Shown in pieces: positions 1 to 12,379 of a stretch of 64,000 nucleotides of DNA. The stretch is taken from the NCBI GenBank assembly GCA_028671895.1, contig CM053802.1:13461631-13525630 (forward strand), given 5' to 3'. Position 1 is the first letter of the stretch, and the number at the start of each line of letters is the position of its first letter. The DNA comes from Oenanthe sinensis (taxonomy: Eukaryota; Streptophyta; Magnoliopsida; Apiales; Apiaceae). Under the pieces are notes generated by a model. That model was given only the letters and a program-made list of their open reading frames with translations, had not been told where the DNA came from and did no database searches. The position numbers and the translations under genes are program-made.

Positions 1-600
1 ATGACTTCTATACTTTTTAGTATTGAATGAAATAGTCAAGAAATTATTATCATAGCTTCCAAAGAAAAAATTTCTTATAGGATAATCTTTTGTGGTCATT
101 TTTTGGGCCTTCAAGAAGGTTATCATGGTTGTCTTGCCATTGCTCTACGTACAATCATACTACTATATTTCTTGTGGGAGAAGTTTACTTCATTTAAGGT
201 GGTCATGTATTTTAATTTTACAACAACAATATAGGCATGAATGCTGATTATCTTCCATTATTATTTTTGGTCGGCGATTACCTTCCATATTATGACATAT
301 ATGATTGCAGTTTTGTTATTTGTTTCTGATTTTTCATTTTTACCTTTCCTGTGAAGAATGGCTATCAATTTTGAATGTGAACTCTCACTATTTGGGATCA
401 TACATGCACTAGGTGATAAAATGTCATAATTGAGTTGTGAACTTTATTTATGATGTTTCTGTTTGTTAAGAAATATTGATTTCAAATGTCAATCTATTTC
501 GATAATAAATTAAGAATGTATTCTATTAATTATTAACTGAAGCAAGAGACCAAGAAAATAACAATTAATTATATTAAGAAATTATGAATATCCCAGTCTA
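1..600. other. No gene seen
   Basis: AT-rich DNA. No ORF, repeat structure or recognisable motif could be supported here on either strand. Confidence 0.5.
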
Positions 601-769
601 AATCATGGCCCAAATATGAGAAATAAACACATTAGAGTGCATAGGAAAGCCTTGAAGTCCGTAAAAACAAACAAATCGAATCACAAATATTACTATATTA
701 TATTCATTCCCTTTATATATACAAAAACTCTAGCTCATCTTACTTTCTCTTATCTCTCTGCCTCCGCAA

Positions 770-991
770 ATGCACTCCGTTGCAACATCGTGCCCTCTCG
801 ATGTCATTCAGTTTCTCAATTACAACATGGAAATTGACACCACCACTGCCACAAAATCTGTTCTGTTAGCTGCTGTTGTGGTTGCTCCGATCCTCCAGGG
901 TGTTGTCAGCTTTGTGCAAAGCCAAATGTCAAACAAGATACACCAGTTTGGCATTGTTGTGGCCACCTGCTGTGGGGAAAAGCTAACATGA
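770..991 (+). CDS. Possible small ORF, 73 aa, unknown
   Basis: I do not recognise this protein. An ATG at 770 opens a 73-residue frame about 55 bases downstream of a TATA-like string (near 713-721) and a CT-rich leader, so the arrangement resembles a promoter plus a short transcript. Residues 28-48 are hydrophobic (AAVVVAPILQGVVSF). A second frame over the same DNA (838-993) is cysteine-rich but has no ATG. Either frame, or neither, may be real. It could be a remnant of a small secreted-peptide gene. Confidence 0.2.
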   Translation: MHSVATSCPLDVIQFLNYNMEIDTTTATKSVLLAAVVVAPILQGVVSFVQSQMSNKIHQFGIVVATCCGEKLT

Positions 992-999
992 TTTGAAAA

Positions 1000-3900
1000 A
1001 AAAAGTCCCAGTTAAAGGTTGAACAATATTAGGTTTTTTGAAAGAATTATAATGAAGGCTTGATCTATTTTTTCCCAGAAAATTTTATATCATCTTTCCT
1101 CATAAGTTGTGAAAGTTGGTTTCCTCAACAGCTCAAATCAGCTTTTGAAGTAAGCAACTATGGCAATACAAAACAAAAAGCTTTCCTGTTTCTAAGGTCT
1201 AGCCGTCTAGGAAAGAAATGTCAAACGAGCACATATTGTGTGATAAAATTGAGAGAATTAAGGTATTTAGTCACATTCTGATGTGTAGATTGTCAGATAG
1301 CCAATGCGGATTGTCTTAATCATTTGAACTTAAACCTAGTGGTCATCTCGGGTGATTAATCATTTGGACCAAGATTGCCTATGAATGAATTTGATTTAGA
1401 GGTTGTTTGATAAGTCTTCTAAGAAAAAAGGTTTTGTGCTGCCTAGGTCTAAATGGTGAATGCTGATCTCGCTAGGAACATGAATTCATGAGTTTGAGAG
1501 TTTAGTGAGGTCGAATGAGGGGAAGACGGCTTGAAATAAAAAATCCCATTTTCTTGAAACTTAATTTGTATGCTAAGAATGCAAAGTGGATGACTTTCTT
1601 GGCTGAAACTCATGATGTGAAAGCTAAGGAGGACGGGTGTGGCGGTTGTTGATTTGGGAAATTAGGGTTTCTGGAGGAAGTCTCTCATAAGAATAATTTG
1701 AGTTCAACAGTACAATATATCATATATTGATCTCTACCTAATTACAAAAGATAAACCTTCATATATAAACCTAAAAGATTTTCCTTATCCAAAAAAATAA
1801 AATTCTAAAGGATATTCTTCCTTATTATAAGATAACAAATAGAAATTCTAATCAATTGGGCTTCCAAAGTCTTTTTATAATGTTCCCAATTGTTTCTTTG
1901 TGCCTTTTAACCAGCTGTCCTGCATTGAAGGAGAAGCTTAATAAGAACAGGAAGCCTGTGACAAAGGTAATATTGTTATTGATCAATTCTAAGGAAACTT
2001 TATTTTCTCTTGTATACGAAGACATGTATTATCCTATGTTTTTTTCCCTATAAAAGGCTCTAAAATTTTAATTCTTTATATATGTTCTTTAGAACGGATT
2101 ATTGAAGTTCGATTGTCAAGAATCTATTATTTCTGTTTGCATATCATTTGAAGTGCATTCAAAGCAATAATGATTTCTTTTAAAACACGGCTTATAATAA
2201 AGCTTCAGACCTCAAAAGAATTCCAATAAACCCTGGACAATCCTCAATAAAACATAATCAATAGCAATGGTTTTAGCATATTTATCCAACACGCGAGTCA
2301 CTTGATTCCCTTCTCTGCAAATAAATTGAAATTCCGCCAGAGTCTTCCCATTCTTAAAAAATCAACAACCGTTGATAATGATTCCGGCAGATGACAGGTA
2401 TTAGTTAACATCATTCGTCTTGCTTATAATCTGAGAACAGTTCCCTTTTAAAACAACATTGCAAAGCCTTGGCTTTAATGCAAATACCTGGTTGTGATGG
2501 TCCAAATGCCCTATTTGCTGGGTAGAAGACAGTCATTCTGTTTTGTGATTGTTAATAATATATATTTGTCTTCTTTCTTTAATATCACTAATGTTTTAGA
2601 TCATTCGGAAGCATTTGAAGTATAGTTTCAATGTTTCAGATCATTCCAAAGCATGTGAAGTATAGTTTTTTTCTTATGGTTTGTTCGGCGAAGGTGTAGA
2701 TGCTAATTGCTGATATAGGCTTTACTTGTGTGAAAGTTGTGAACCAAATGTGCAATGTTAATTACCAGTGATGCAAATTGTACAAATTATGTTGCAGGCT
2801 TTTGGAATTTATATACTAAAATCAGTGGGTGTAATTTTACACCAGCTTCATGTTGTTGCTTGTGATTTGCATTTGAATTCAGTTGTGAAATAAGATTTTT
2901 TTTTCTTAACACGAACTTCTTCGCGCGGGCGGCGTAGGTACAACACTGCCTCTTTGCTCAAGGCATGTTATTGGATTGATTTGGTTGTAATTGCATTTCT
3001 CTGTCCTCATGCAGGAGGCAACCAAGATCAAGGCAGCTAGAAACGGTTGGTACATGGCTATGATATCTGACAGTGATTATACCGAACTTGAGAAAATAAG
3101 AATTTTTAAAATGCTGTTTAGATTTTAATGTTGTTTTGCTCTTGGTACATGGATTCTGTTTCGTCTGTTGTCTTGACTCTTGCACATGTATGAGATTGGA
3201 TGGAGGGAATTCTCTGGAGTGAGTCACTATCTTAGATTTTTAGTTTTCCCTTGCATCTATTCGGTGTCAAATTCTGAAATTCTCTTTAAGCATTACCGAC
3301 ATGCATGAGATTGGATGGATGGAATTCTTTAGAGCAACTATACTTGATAACCAGTTTCCCCCTGCATCCATTTAGGGTGGCAACCCTCGGTGCCATCTCC
3401 TTACTGATGCATCCATTTTAATTAATTATGCGAAGCTGCATATTTTATTTTGTTGTAAACCGCATTAGCATATTTTATTTTGTTGTGAACTGCATGTTGC
3501 ATTAGCATATTTTATTGGTGAACTGCATTACATGTATTTGTGCCTTAGCTAACGCATCACTTGCAATGAAATTATTTGAAATTATTACTGTACTTGCTAT
3601 TTAAAGTTAACATTTTGTCAAATATAGCTAAATATGCGACAACTTTTTTCATCCGATTCACATTTCAACAAATACATATGTATTGCATGTGTTTGTGCCG
3701 GCCCAAGAAAATATTCATTTAAATATGAAACGGACGAAAAAAACCTTGCGAATTAAGTAGCCAAAATAGACGAAAATAGTAATATTTTTAATCAAACCGT
3801 CCAAACCAATTGATGCCTGGCCAAAAAAATGCACCAACTTGACAAAAATCGCACAACGTGAAAAACTGATGCCATATAAATCTAAAGATGTGATGTCAAC

Positions 3901-6000
3901 TTCATATTCAATGAAAACTGTCTCATCAAAGTATGAAACTTGGCGATATATATCTGGGTGTGTATATATATCGTATATATGATTTTTCATCATATTTCCG
4001 ATGCCGCAAATTATGAAAAATGATGAAGGCACAGAAAAAGGACTATGCCAAGTGATGGTACTGTAACTGCTACCATTGACCTGATGTATCCGGTTAATAG
4101 CTTGAATGCTTAAATCTGTGTGGTTGGTCGAGGATACCATTAGTGTAAAGTGCGTGCAAATGTGGGGTTTCTATTAGTAGAATGGAAGAAAGTGACAATT
4201 CAATTCTTATGGCCCTGATGTTTGATGTTTTTTTATTATTGGTTATCTGTTCGCATGGTTTGAGTTGCTTTTGTCCTCGTGTAAACGCATATAGTGGATA
4301 CAATGTATTATGTATGCATGTAGATGGAATTAAAAAGCAGAGATCACTGTACCTTCGGCTTCAAATTTTGGTACAAGTTTAAATTCGTTATGTACTCGTT
4401 CCAATCTCGAATAATAATTTATTTTACTAAAATTAATCACTCTTGAATGTAGTAATATCTACAGGCTTCTCAATTCTCACCTGTTGTTGGAATAATACAT
4501 GTTATTTTAACAGAGATTTACATGGACTGGACAGCTCCAAAGAGGGCCCAGGGAGACTAGCATGACACAGATTTTTCCCGTAAATTATTCCATTACTCCA
4601 ATTTTTTACTGGAAGGATCCTCGTAGCTAGGGCTGGTTGTTTTATTTATGTGCAGGGGATAGAGGGCAGGGTTGGAAAATGCAAGTGTTGGAACTTGGTG
4701 CAACATTCTAATCAAATCAAATTGTTGTCTGCCTCCACTATTATCACTTGTCAAATCTTTCACTGTTATCAAACTCTCCTCTTCTGTTCTATGCTTGTTT
4801 ACTCTATTAGTAACATGCTCCATGTCTGTAAATTGTAATTTCCTTTTTTCCAGGTCATCCCATCCATGATCCATCGTTTCAACTCTGCTAAAGTCAATGT
4901 AACCCAAGTGATTCCCAAAAGTCAAAACAAAATAATTAACATTTTCCGTTTAATTCGTCACTTGGCAACACAATTGCAACATGCAAGGATCCGCATCTCA
5001 CTTTAAGTGACATTACAAAAAATAGATAGTAATATTGCACAAGACATGTAAATAGAGTATGAATATACATGCTAGCAAAGAAGAGGAAAAGAATGTACTT
5101 CTATACAAATCTATATAAAAAAAATAGGAGTAGATAATATGTGTTATATATGTCATGTCTGGTAAAATATAATACTTCAGGAGTTTTCATTTCATTGATC
5201 TACTACATCGTTTCGTGTTCAAGAGTCAGGTTTGGTGAAAAATTATGTGATGATCATGAAAATTTAAATAGTTTTGTAGTAGTTTATTTTGTTCAAGTTT
5301 TGCGAATTTTGTTGAATAAAATCAGGGGTTCTTAGATTCTTGTTTGAACCAAAACTGTCACTAGTCACTTGTTTGTCACCCCAAAATCTCAAACTTAATA
5401 AAAAGTAGACTAGACTACTGTTTCAATTTTCTGTCAAAAAAAAAACTACTGTTTCAACAATGGAGACTGATAACCCTCCTTAATAGTAATATTCCTCCCC
5501 CCTCTATTTCATATTCCATTTTACGGCTACCTAAATATACACACACATTTTTATTATAGGTCTGGTTTCTAATAAATGTATAATAATTTGTAAATTTTAA
5601 TCTATTATAATTGATTTTAATTCTAGATGAATCGATCTAGAGTCTCATAGAATTTGTCACAAATTTCATGAATATTATATAAATTTCAAGAATGATAAAA
5701 AATGTTATAAAGTTCATCAAAATCTCATTTTATAAATTTAAAAGAAATACATTAAAATTTTGAATATCATTCAATCTTAATGGATATTTTTAAAATTTAA
5801 ATTGAAAACCATCAGATTTTAATGTTAAAATCCAAATTAAATATCATTAGATTTTAATTAATTTATTAAAATATTTATTCGATATCTTCAAATTATAATA
5901 AAAAATTAAAAAAAAATGTATGCCTGTGTGTAACAAGTTGTTGTTGTTATTACAAATAGCGCGCATTGAATCTGGTGATTCTCTGTTAATACACACTACT
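1000..6000. other. Intergenic region upstream of the AP2 gene
   Basis: Only short unconvincing ORFs occur. Nothing in 1-5 kb matched a family I know. 5480-5940 is very AT-rich and opens with a CT-rich start (ctcccccctctatttcat) like the ends of many plant MITEs, but no matching far end was found. The AP2 promoter should lie in the last several hundred bases; no clear TATA box was identified. Confidence 0.5.
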
Positions 6001-6029
6001 AGCACAAGAAGTAAAGAAAGAAATAGAAT

Positions 6030-6518
6030 ATGAAAAGTATGGTGGACCTGAATCTTAATAATTTTCCATCAAGTTGGATATACGATCAATCTGATACGGA
6101 CAAGCATCTCCAACATTTTGGAATGCAGATGATGATGAATGACTACTCTGCCACCTCCAACTCCTCTGTCTATACTTCCAGCAACGCTGGCGACGACGAG
6201 TACTCGAATCAGCATTATCATGAGCATTGTTTTGATATTTTCAAGTGCAACGGTGAACATGAACATGTTGTTGATGGAGGTAGCAGTGGTGTAAACCCAA
6301 GATTTACGACCAAACAGTTCTTTCCACTTACAGGAGCACCGCCGTTGGTGGATCCTTTGGCGGAGGAGAGAGCAGTGGTGGTGATGCAGCAGCAACACCA
6401 GCAGCAGCAGCAGCAAGTAAAGAAAAGTAGAAGAGGACCTAGGTCTAAGAGTTCTCAGTACCGGGGAGTTACATTTTATCGCAGAACTGGACGATGGGAA
6501 TCACATATCTGGTTTGCT

Positions 6519-6558
<40 letters not shown>

Positions 6559-8594
6559 GTTTTAATGTGATTTTTTAGTTATTAGTGTATTATAACTTTA
6601 CTGATGATGCTGATATAGTGAGAGGCTTATTTCATATGACATGATACATATCCTTGTAATATTTGACAACACCGGGATCTTATCGTAAACGATATTTGAG
6701 TTGTGCTTTGTTGTCTTTTATGCAGGGACACTGGGAAGCAAATTTACCTTGGTAGGCTAACATGAAACTATGATATTGGTTATTCTTGCTTCATTTTGTG
6801 CCTGTAAATTTTTTTATATATATGAGCTGACTGCATTCTTTTTATCTTCAAATTTATACACTTTTAGGGGGATTTGACACTGCCCATGCTGCAGCTAGGT
6901 AATAGATCATGGTAGTTTCTTTGTTTGAATTTATTATAAGAAGCATAAATCTTGTAGTGGATGTAACTTGGTATGTTTTTGCTGTTATAATACTTGTACC
7001 AGGGCATACGATCGAGCTGCAATTAAGTTCCGTGGAACCAATGCTGATATCAACTTCAATATTAGTGATTACGGTGAAGACCTTAAAAAAGTGGGTCAAA
7101 TTTTAGCATGCTATCTGATTCTATTGTTGTGCTTGCAATATGAACTGAGGTAGTGTTTCTCTGATTGTTGTACAGATGAAGAACTTAACTAAGGAAGAAT
7201 TTGTACACATACTTCGTCGACAGAGCACTGGGTTTTCCAGAGGAAGTTCGAAATATCGAGGGGTTACTCTACACAAATGCGGGCGATGGGAAGCTCGAAT
7301 GGGACAGTTTCTTGGTAAAAAGTGAGATGCAGCTACTACTTAGATTAGTAACATTATACTTCGAACAAAGTATCGATGTTTTGTTTTCTTTTGTTAAAAT
7401 TTGTTACTTTCCTTCAGGTACATCTATCTTGGATTGTTTGACAGTGAGATAGAAGCTGCAAGGTTCAGATTATCTTAACCTTGCCTTAGATTCACATTTA
7501 TTTATTTATTCATTAATATGCACATAGACATTCTGGCCTAATTCTGTTTTGGCTATTCTAATCAGGGCTTATGACAAAGCAGCAATAAAATGCAATGGCA
7601 GGGATGCAGTAACCAATTTCGAGCCAAGTACATATGAAAACGAGTTATGTTCTGAAGCTGAAACTGGAGGTACCACCCTCTCAACTCTATGTTTTAGACT
7701 TTTAGTAGTGACCTTTTTTATACTAACATTATAATAAATCCATTGAAACCCTTTTGCAGGCAGCGGCCAGTATCTAGATTTGAACTTGGTAATTTCTCCA
7801 CCTTATTTTGCTGATGGTGCTAGAGAGACAGATGATTTTGGGAGTTTAAGTTTCCAGAATCATTTAGATGACATCCCTGAGGTTATCAAATCTAGGGTAA
7901 TTAAGCTAAATTTACTTCAGTGCCTAATTAAATTTCCCACAACAGCTAGCTTATCAGTATACTCTTTGTAATCAGCAGAAGGTGACTCAAAAAGAGGAAA
8001 GTTCTGCTTCTGCAATAATGGGAACTCAACTGCCTTTAGGCCAAGTTTATAATCCAGATCACCCTTCTATCTGGAATGGTGTAAATTCAAGTTTTCTTCC
8101 CATCTATGAGGTATATCAAAGCACATTATTATACAATAAATTCTGTTGCCTCAATGCCATGGTTGTTCATTATGCATGTTGCTCCGGTTATATTTGATTG
8201 TAAGTTATCGGTTGGTACTTCAATTTTTCAATTTTTGCATCACAAGTTAACATGATATACTTTCATTTCAAACATAACAAGTTGATTTAAGTCTCATGAA
8301 ATTGCTCACAGTTTAATTAATGTCGTCTATATATGATGACATATACAGGGAAGAGCAATAGAGAAGAGTATAGAAGTTGATTCACAGCCACACTGGGCGT
8401 GGAGTAATCAAGGACCTTATGCTGAAGCTACTTCAGTGCCACTCTTCTCTACTGCAGCATCATCAGGATTCGTTACTTCAAAGGTTACTGCTTCGTCAGC
8501 TAGTGTTTATAATCCTCACTCCGCCATCCCAGCCCATCACTACGCGCCCGCGCCCTGTCAAATCACCGGAAACACTAACAGTGTATTCTATTAA
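6030..8594 (+). CDS. AP2-type (TOE1/RAP2.7-like) transcription factor, two AP2 domains, miR172 target
   Basis: Inferred exons: 6030-6511, 6726-6751, 6868-6898, 7003-7090, 7176-7321, 7418-7462, 7566-7669, 7760-7896, 7979-8110, 8349-8594; 478 aa, all junctions in frame. The 26- and 31-base microexons inside the first AP2 domain are typical of euAP2 genes. The N-terminus (MVDLNLN) and LDLNL near residues 313-317 look like EAR repression motifs. A basic stretch (KKSRRGPRSK) precedes AP2 domain R1 (YRGVTFYRRTGRWESHIW...), and R2 follows (YRGVTLHKCGRWEARMGQFLGKK split across exons). A Q-rich run lies before R1. The family acts in the nucleus to repress flowering and phase-change genes and is silenced by miR172 as plants age. 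The MVDLNLN start fits the TOE1/TOE2 branch better than AP2 itself, which starts MWDLN. Confidence 0.93.
6384..6415 (+). repeat. CAG/CAA-rich run encoding polyglutamine
   Basis: A CAG-rich microsatellite in exon 1 encodes QQQHQQQQQQ just before the basic region of the AP2 factor. Such runs vary in length between alleles. Confidence 0.8.
6522..6555 (+). repeat. (CT)n microsatellite in intron 1 of the AP2 gene
   Basis: A pure CT run starts about ten bases after the exon 1 donor (6512). It provides a pyrimidine tract and is likely length-polymorphic. Confidence 0.95.
8452..8471 (+). promoter_or_regulatory. miR172 target site
   Basis: The 20-base string CTGCAGCATCATCAGGATTC in the last exon matches the conserved miR172 complementary site of AP2/TOE genes. 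It is read in frame as (T)AASSGF, about 45 residues before the stop. miR172 acts here by cleavage and translational repression. Confidence 0.95.
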
Positions 8595-8944
8595 TGAATC
8601 AGAAAGCAGTTAGGTCATGACTCAAGTTCAGTAATTGTTCGTTTTGTATTTCCTATGCTTTCTGTTCGTATGGAACATGTAAATTTCGACTTAGTTTACT
8701 AGATGCTTATGAAAGATCTCTCCCCTCTTTTCGAGGTTCATTGATATTCATACATGCTATTTTTCTCTCCATTGTAAATATTTTTCCGAATTTGGCTTGC
8801 TGCTTGCTTTGTAAACTTTCTTAACGAGCTCTCTGTTTGTGTCAAACTTGAGTTTTGTAGACACAATTCTACAAGGTCTTGCATAAGAACTTTTATGTAC
8901 ACTTGTTAGTTGTGAAGCTATAGATGCTTTAGTTATTGAAAATC

Positions 8945-8950
8945 AATAAA
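8945..8950 (+). terminator. Possible polyadenylation signal of the AP2 gene
   Basis: AATAAA lies about 350 bases after the AP2 stop codon, in T-rich 3' UTR-like sequence. Confidence 0.4.
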
Positions 8951-8959
8951 AAGCAAATG

Positions 8960-11450
8960 GTGTTTACACGTTGTACTGTCTGTTTCCCACTAACATCGAA
9001 CCGGGAGGACACTTTGATGCACAGGGACACATGCTGGAGTATACTCATCATTAAAGCTGATAGCGATGGCACCCGGTACCGCAAGACAAATATGAGTAGT
9101 ATAATAATTGTATTTAGATAATTATTATGGATGATAATAATTATAATTGAACAATTATTATAAATGGTTTGTATTGGTCACAAAAGTAAGTAATTAGATA
9201 ACAAGTATATTAGACTTGGGTAGATAATTAGATATCAAATATGTTTAGATTTGGGTAGATAATTTGAAATCAAGTACGATTAGTCTTGGTGGTTAAGTTT
9301 GAGATGGTTATATATACATAGTCATTATATATTTGATGAGCATGCTTAAACACGGAGGTTTAGGTATTGTTTGGTACGTGATTGTTCCACGTACATAGGT
9401 TTGGAAACATGGTGAAGTGTGAGGAATGCTTAGGTATTGTTAGGCCTAAATATTTGTAATTGATTGATTGTATTATTGATAACTGTTTTGATTAATAAAA
9501 CAAGTTGGGACGCGGGTTTTTCACGTCATATAATTTTATTGTGTGTATTTTGCATTGTTTTTGCTCCATAACAATAGCCTCATATAAAAGAGCATCTCCA
9601 ACTCAACTGCGATGTCAAAATTTAACTCCAAAATGATATGTGTTTAAAGTACAAGTTGGTAATTCTTGTTTGTAACCTTGTTGCAACTTTAAATTCTAAT
9701 AGAAAAGAGTTATCCGGTAAATAATAATGCGTTCTCATATATGCTAGACCTATTAATTCGTATCGTGTCATGTACTTTCGTGTGATGTAAAATATTTTAA
9801 GCATTTTCCGGAAAGAAAATGTTGAACAAAGATTTAAATGAGCTATAACAAAATATAGTAATTAAGGATACGTTTAAAAAATTTGCATTAACAAAGTCAC
9901 TTGCCTCAGTTTAAATACTTACATCATGCATGCTTCAATGAGTTCACAAATGTCAATATGTTGTTACTGAGGGGAGGGGATCCAGATGGCAGTTGGTAAG
10001 CAAACTACAATATTGGGGAGTAAAACTTAGTGTAATAGACGCCTACTGCAATATACTCGCTGCCGTAGCATATTTACCGTTGTTATTAAGTGCGATAATA
10101 CAAAGATATTTAAACTCTAATACTAAGCGTGATCACGATAAGTGAATTTCTGTATTCAGCTGAAAACGACTATAATTTTGTATAGCACTTAAAATAAGTG
10201 TACGGTAAGTATGGTGCAACAATCATTTGTTAGTTAACCGGACCCGAACCTAAAATCTTTGACTTTAAGCAGTTGATTAAAGTGAAATAGCTAATTAATA
10301 AAAACAATCTGAACTTGTAAGTTGCACCTAAATTTTAGACACACTACTACAACAAGCTTGTACCTGCAGATGAACTGTGCAGGAAAACAGTCTACAGTTG
10401 ATACTACCATTCAATGAAATTGCAGCTGTTCATCTACAAGTAAATTATCTTACAACTTTTGACCTATTTGATTCAGAACACTTAAGATCTTAGATTTTCA
10501 AGGCCAATAAGTAAGCCTGCTACAGCAGTTGTAGTAGTAGTATATATTTTTCAACTATTTACTATGATGAGCTCTATATTAAAGTTACACTTAGTATAAT
10601 GTTTGGTCACAGTTTTGTACAGTCTCGTCCTGGAATAATTTAACCCTATCCTAAGCTAGGCTTCAAAAAGTAATTACTCTAATGCTGCCTTTATATGTGC
10701 TTTTGCTACAATTTTCAGGAGCTTTTCTGAATTTCTGAAATAACAGTAATATATAAACATATACTGCTGCTAAGTTTTTGGGCCTGACTAAGCCTCTCTC
10801 TGCCTCTCTCCTCGTTTTGTCTGGCATGTTTTAAAGAGGTTCCTGGCAGCTAGAGTGGTGTCTGTGCAATACTATGTGTTGTTTGATTCATAGGCTAACT
10901 GAGATCTTTGCTTTTGCCACAGAGGAATTTCTGTCTTTTGCATTTGTTTTTAATGTCAACTCATCCCAACACCAAATTTATATGGCCATGGACGATCCCA
11001 ACATTATCCGTAAATAAGTATCAAGAATTCGAGTCTCGGTAAAGATACGAATATTTCAAATTATTATAATTGATCTTGTTAGAAATTTTCTTCTATAGTT
11101 TAAAATAAGAGAATTGGTCCCCGACAATTGCTTAATCAAGGCGTATTGAGTGAACTCATGTCTTTACATAAAAAAATCGAGAATTATTCTTATTCGATAT
11201 AAAAATCACGAATAATTGGCTTTGACAATCAATTGTAAGGACCGTTCTAATAATTATAATAGTAATATAAAATTAAAATAAAGTGCAATAAATTTGAAGA
11301 CAAGTAACTTCTCCCATTGAGCCTCTAGCTTTGTCACCTGTACCTGCTCTGTTCTATTTCGTTGGGAACGCAATTTGTTTCGGCTTAACAGTTCTCTTCT
11401 TAATTTGGTTGGGTGGAGCACTCCCATGTTGTTGCCCCTGTGTAGCATAA
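8960..11450. other. Gene-free intergenic DNA
   Basis: AT-rich sequence with no supported gene. Around 9180-9300 a phrase close to 'ttgggtagataatt' recurs three times, as in a decayed repeat. At 9590 a MITE-like end (gagcatctccaac) appears without a recognisable partner. Confidence 0.4.
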
Positions 11451-11591
11451 CTTATTTACAAAATGACACAGGATTTGAAAATGGTCTGAAATAGCACCAA
11501 GAAACGCTAGATCCTATGACGTTTAGTCAAAAGACATAAAACCCTAGATCATCTAGCATATTTGGGCATAATTTTTTTAAAAGAAAATCTC

Positions 11592-11653
11592 AAACGCAAG
11601 ACAATCTAACGTCTAGGAGCCCTAAACGCTAGACGCTAGATTGTCTGACGTTT
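11592..11653. repeat. Hairpin-forming inverted repeat
   Basis: Two arms of about 25 bases (starting aaacgcaagacaatcta and ending tagattgtctgacgttt) are near-perfect inverted copies around a loop of about 12 bases. The surroundings (11480-11760) are full of related words such as 'aacgctaga', so this is probably transposon-derived. Confidence 0.7.
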
Positions 11654-11770
11654 GGGGACCTGACTTGGAGTTGAGTTTTATGCTAGAACGCAGGATAATG
11701 TCACGTTTTTCTCAAAATTTTATAAAAAATAATAACAAAAACGCTAGTTGATGTTGAGTTTTAAAAAAAA

Positions 11771-12370
11771 TTAAACTTAATATTTCTAAAACTTAAACCC
11801 AATTAGGAATTAATAAACCCTAAAATATTAAAAACGGTTAAATTATGGTCCTAACTTTAATTAGGGTTTAGGGCCTTAAACCCTAAAATGTTGAACATTC
11901 TATTATAGACTTATAAATTCAGTACTTAATTTTTAATTTTAATTTAATATTTCTAAAATCTAAACTCAATTAAGAAATTAATGAACCCTGAAATATTAAA
12001 AACGATTAAATTATGGTCCTAACTTTAATTAGGGTTTAGGGTCTAGGTTTTAGGACCTTGAACCCCAAAATGTTGAATATTCTATTACAAGTTTATAAAT
12101 TCAGTATTTAACTTTTAATTTAAGTTTAATATTTTTAAAAGCTAAATCCAATTAAGAAATTAATGAACCATAAAATATTAAAAACGGTTAAATTATGATC
12201 CTAAATTTAATTAGGGTTTAGGCTCTAAAGGCCCTAAACTCTAAATCGTTGAACATTATATTACATATTACATGCTTATAAATTTAAATACTTAACCTTT
12301 AATTTAAGTTTAATATTTCTAAAACTCAATCATGGAATTTATGAATCCTAAAGTATTAAAAGTGGTTAAA
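11771..12370. repeat. Minisatellite of ~167-184-bp units with telomere-like motifs
   Basis: Three full copies and one partial copy follow head to tail. The marker 'aatattt(c/t)taaaa' recurs at about 11779, 11946, 12128 and 12312. Units share 'attaaaaacggttaaattatggtcctaa' style text, and three of them carry TTAGGGTTTAGG, close to the plant telomere unit TTTAGGG. Divergence between units shows the array is not recent. Confidence 0.8.
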
Positions 12371-12379
12371 TTAAGTGTG

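Noticed and set aside
1894..1966. Exon-like stretch (CPALKEKLNKNRKPVTK followed by a GT)
   Set aside because: Too short to assign, with no flanking exons in frame.
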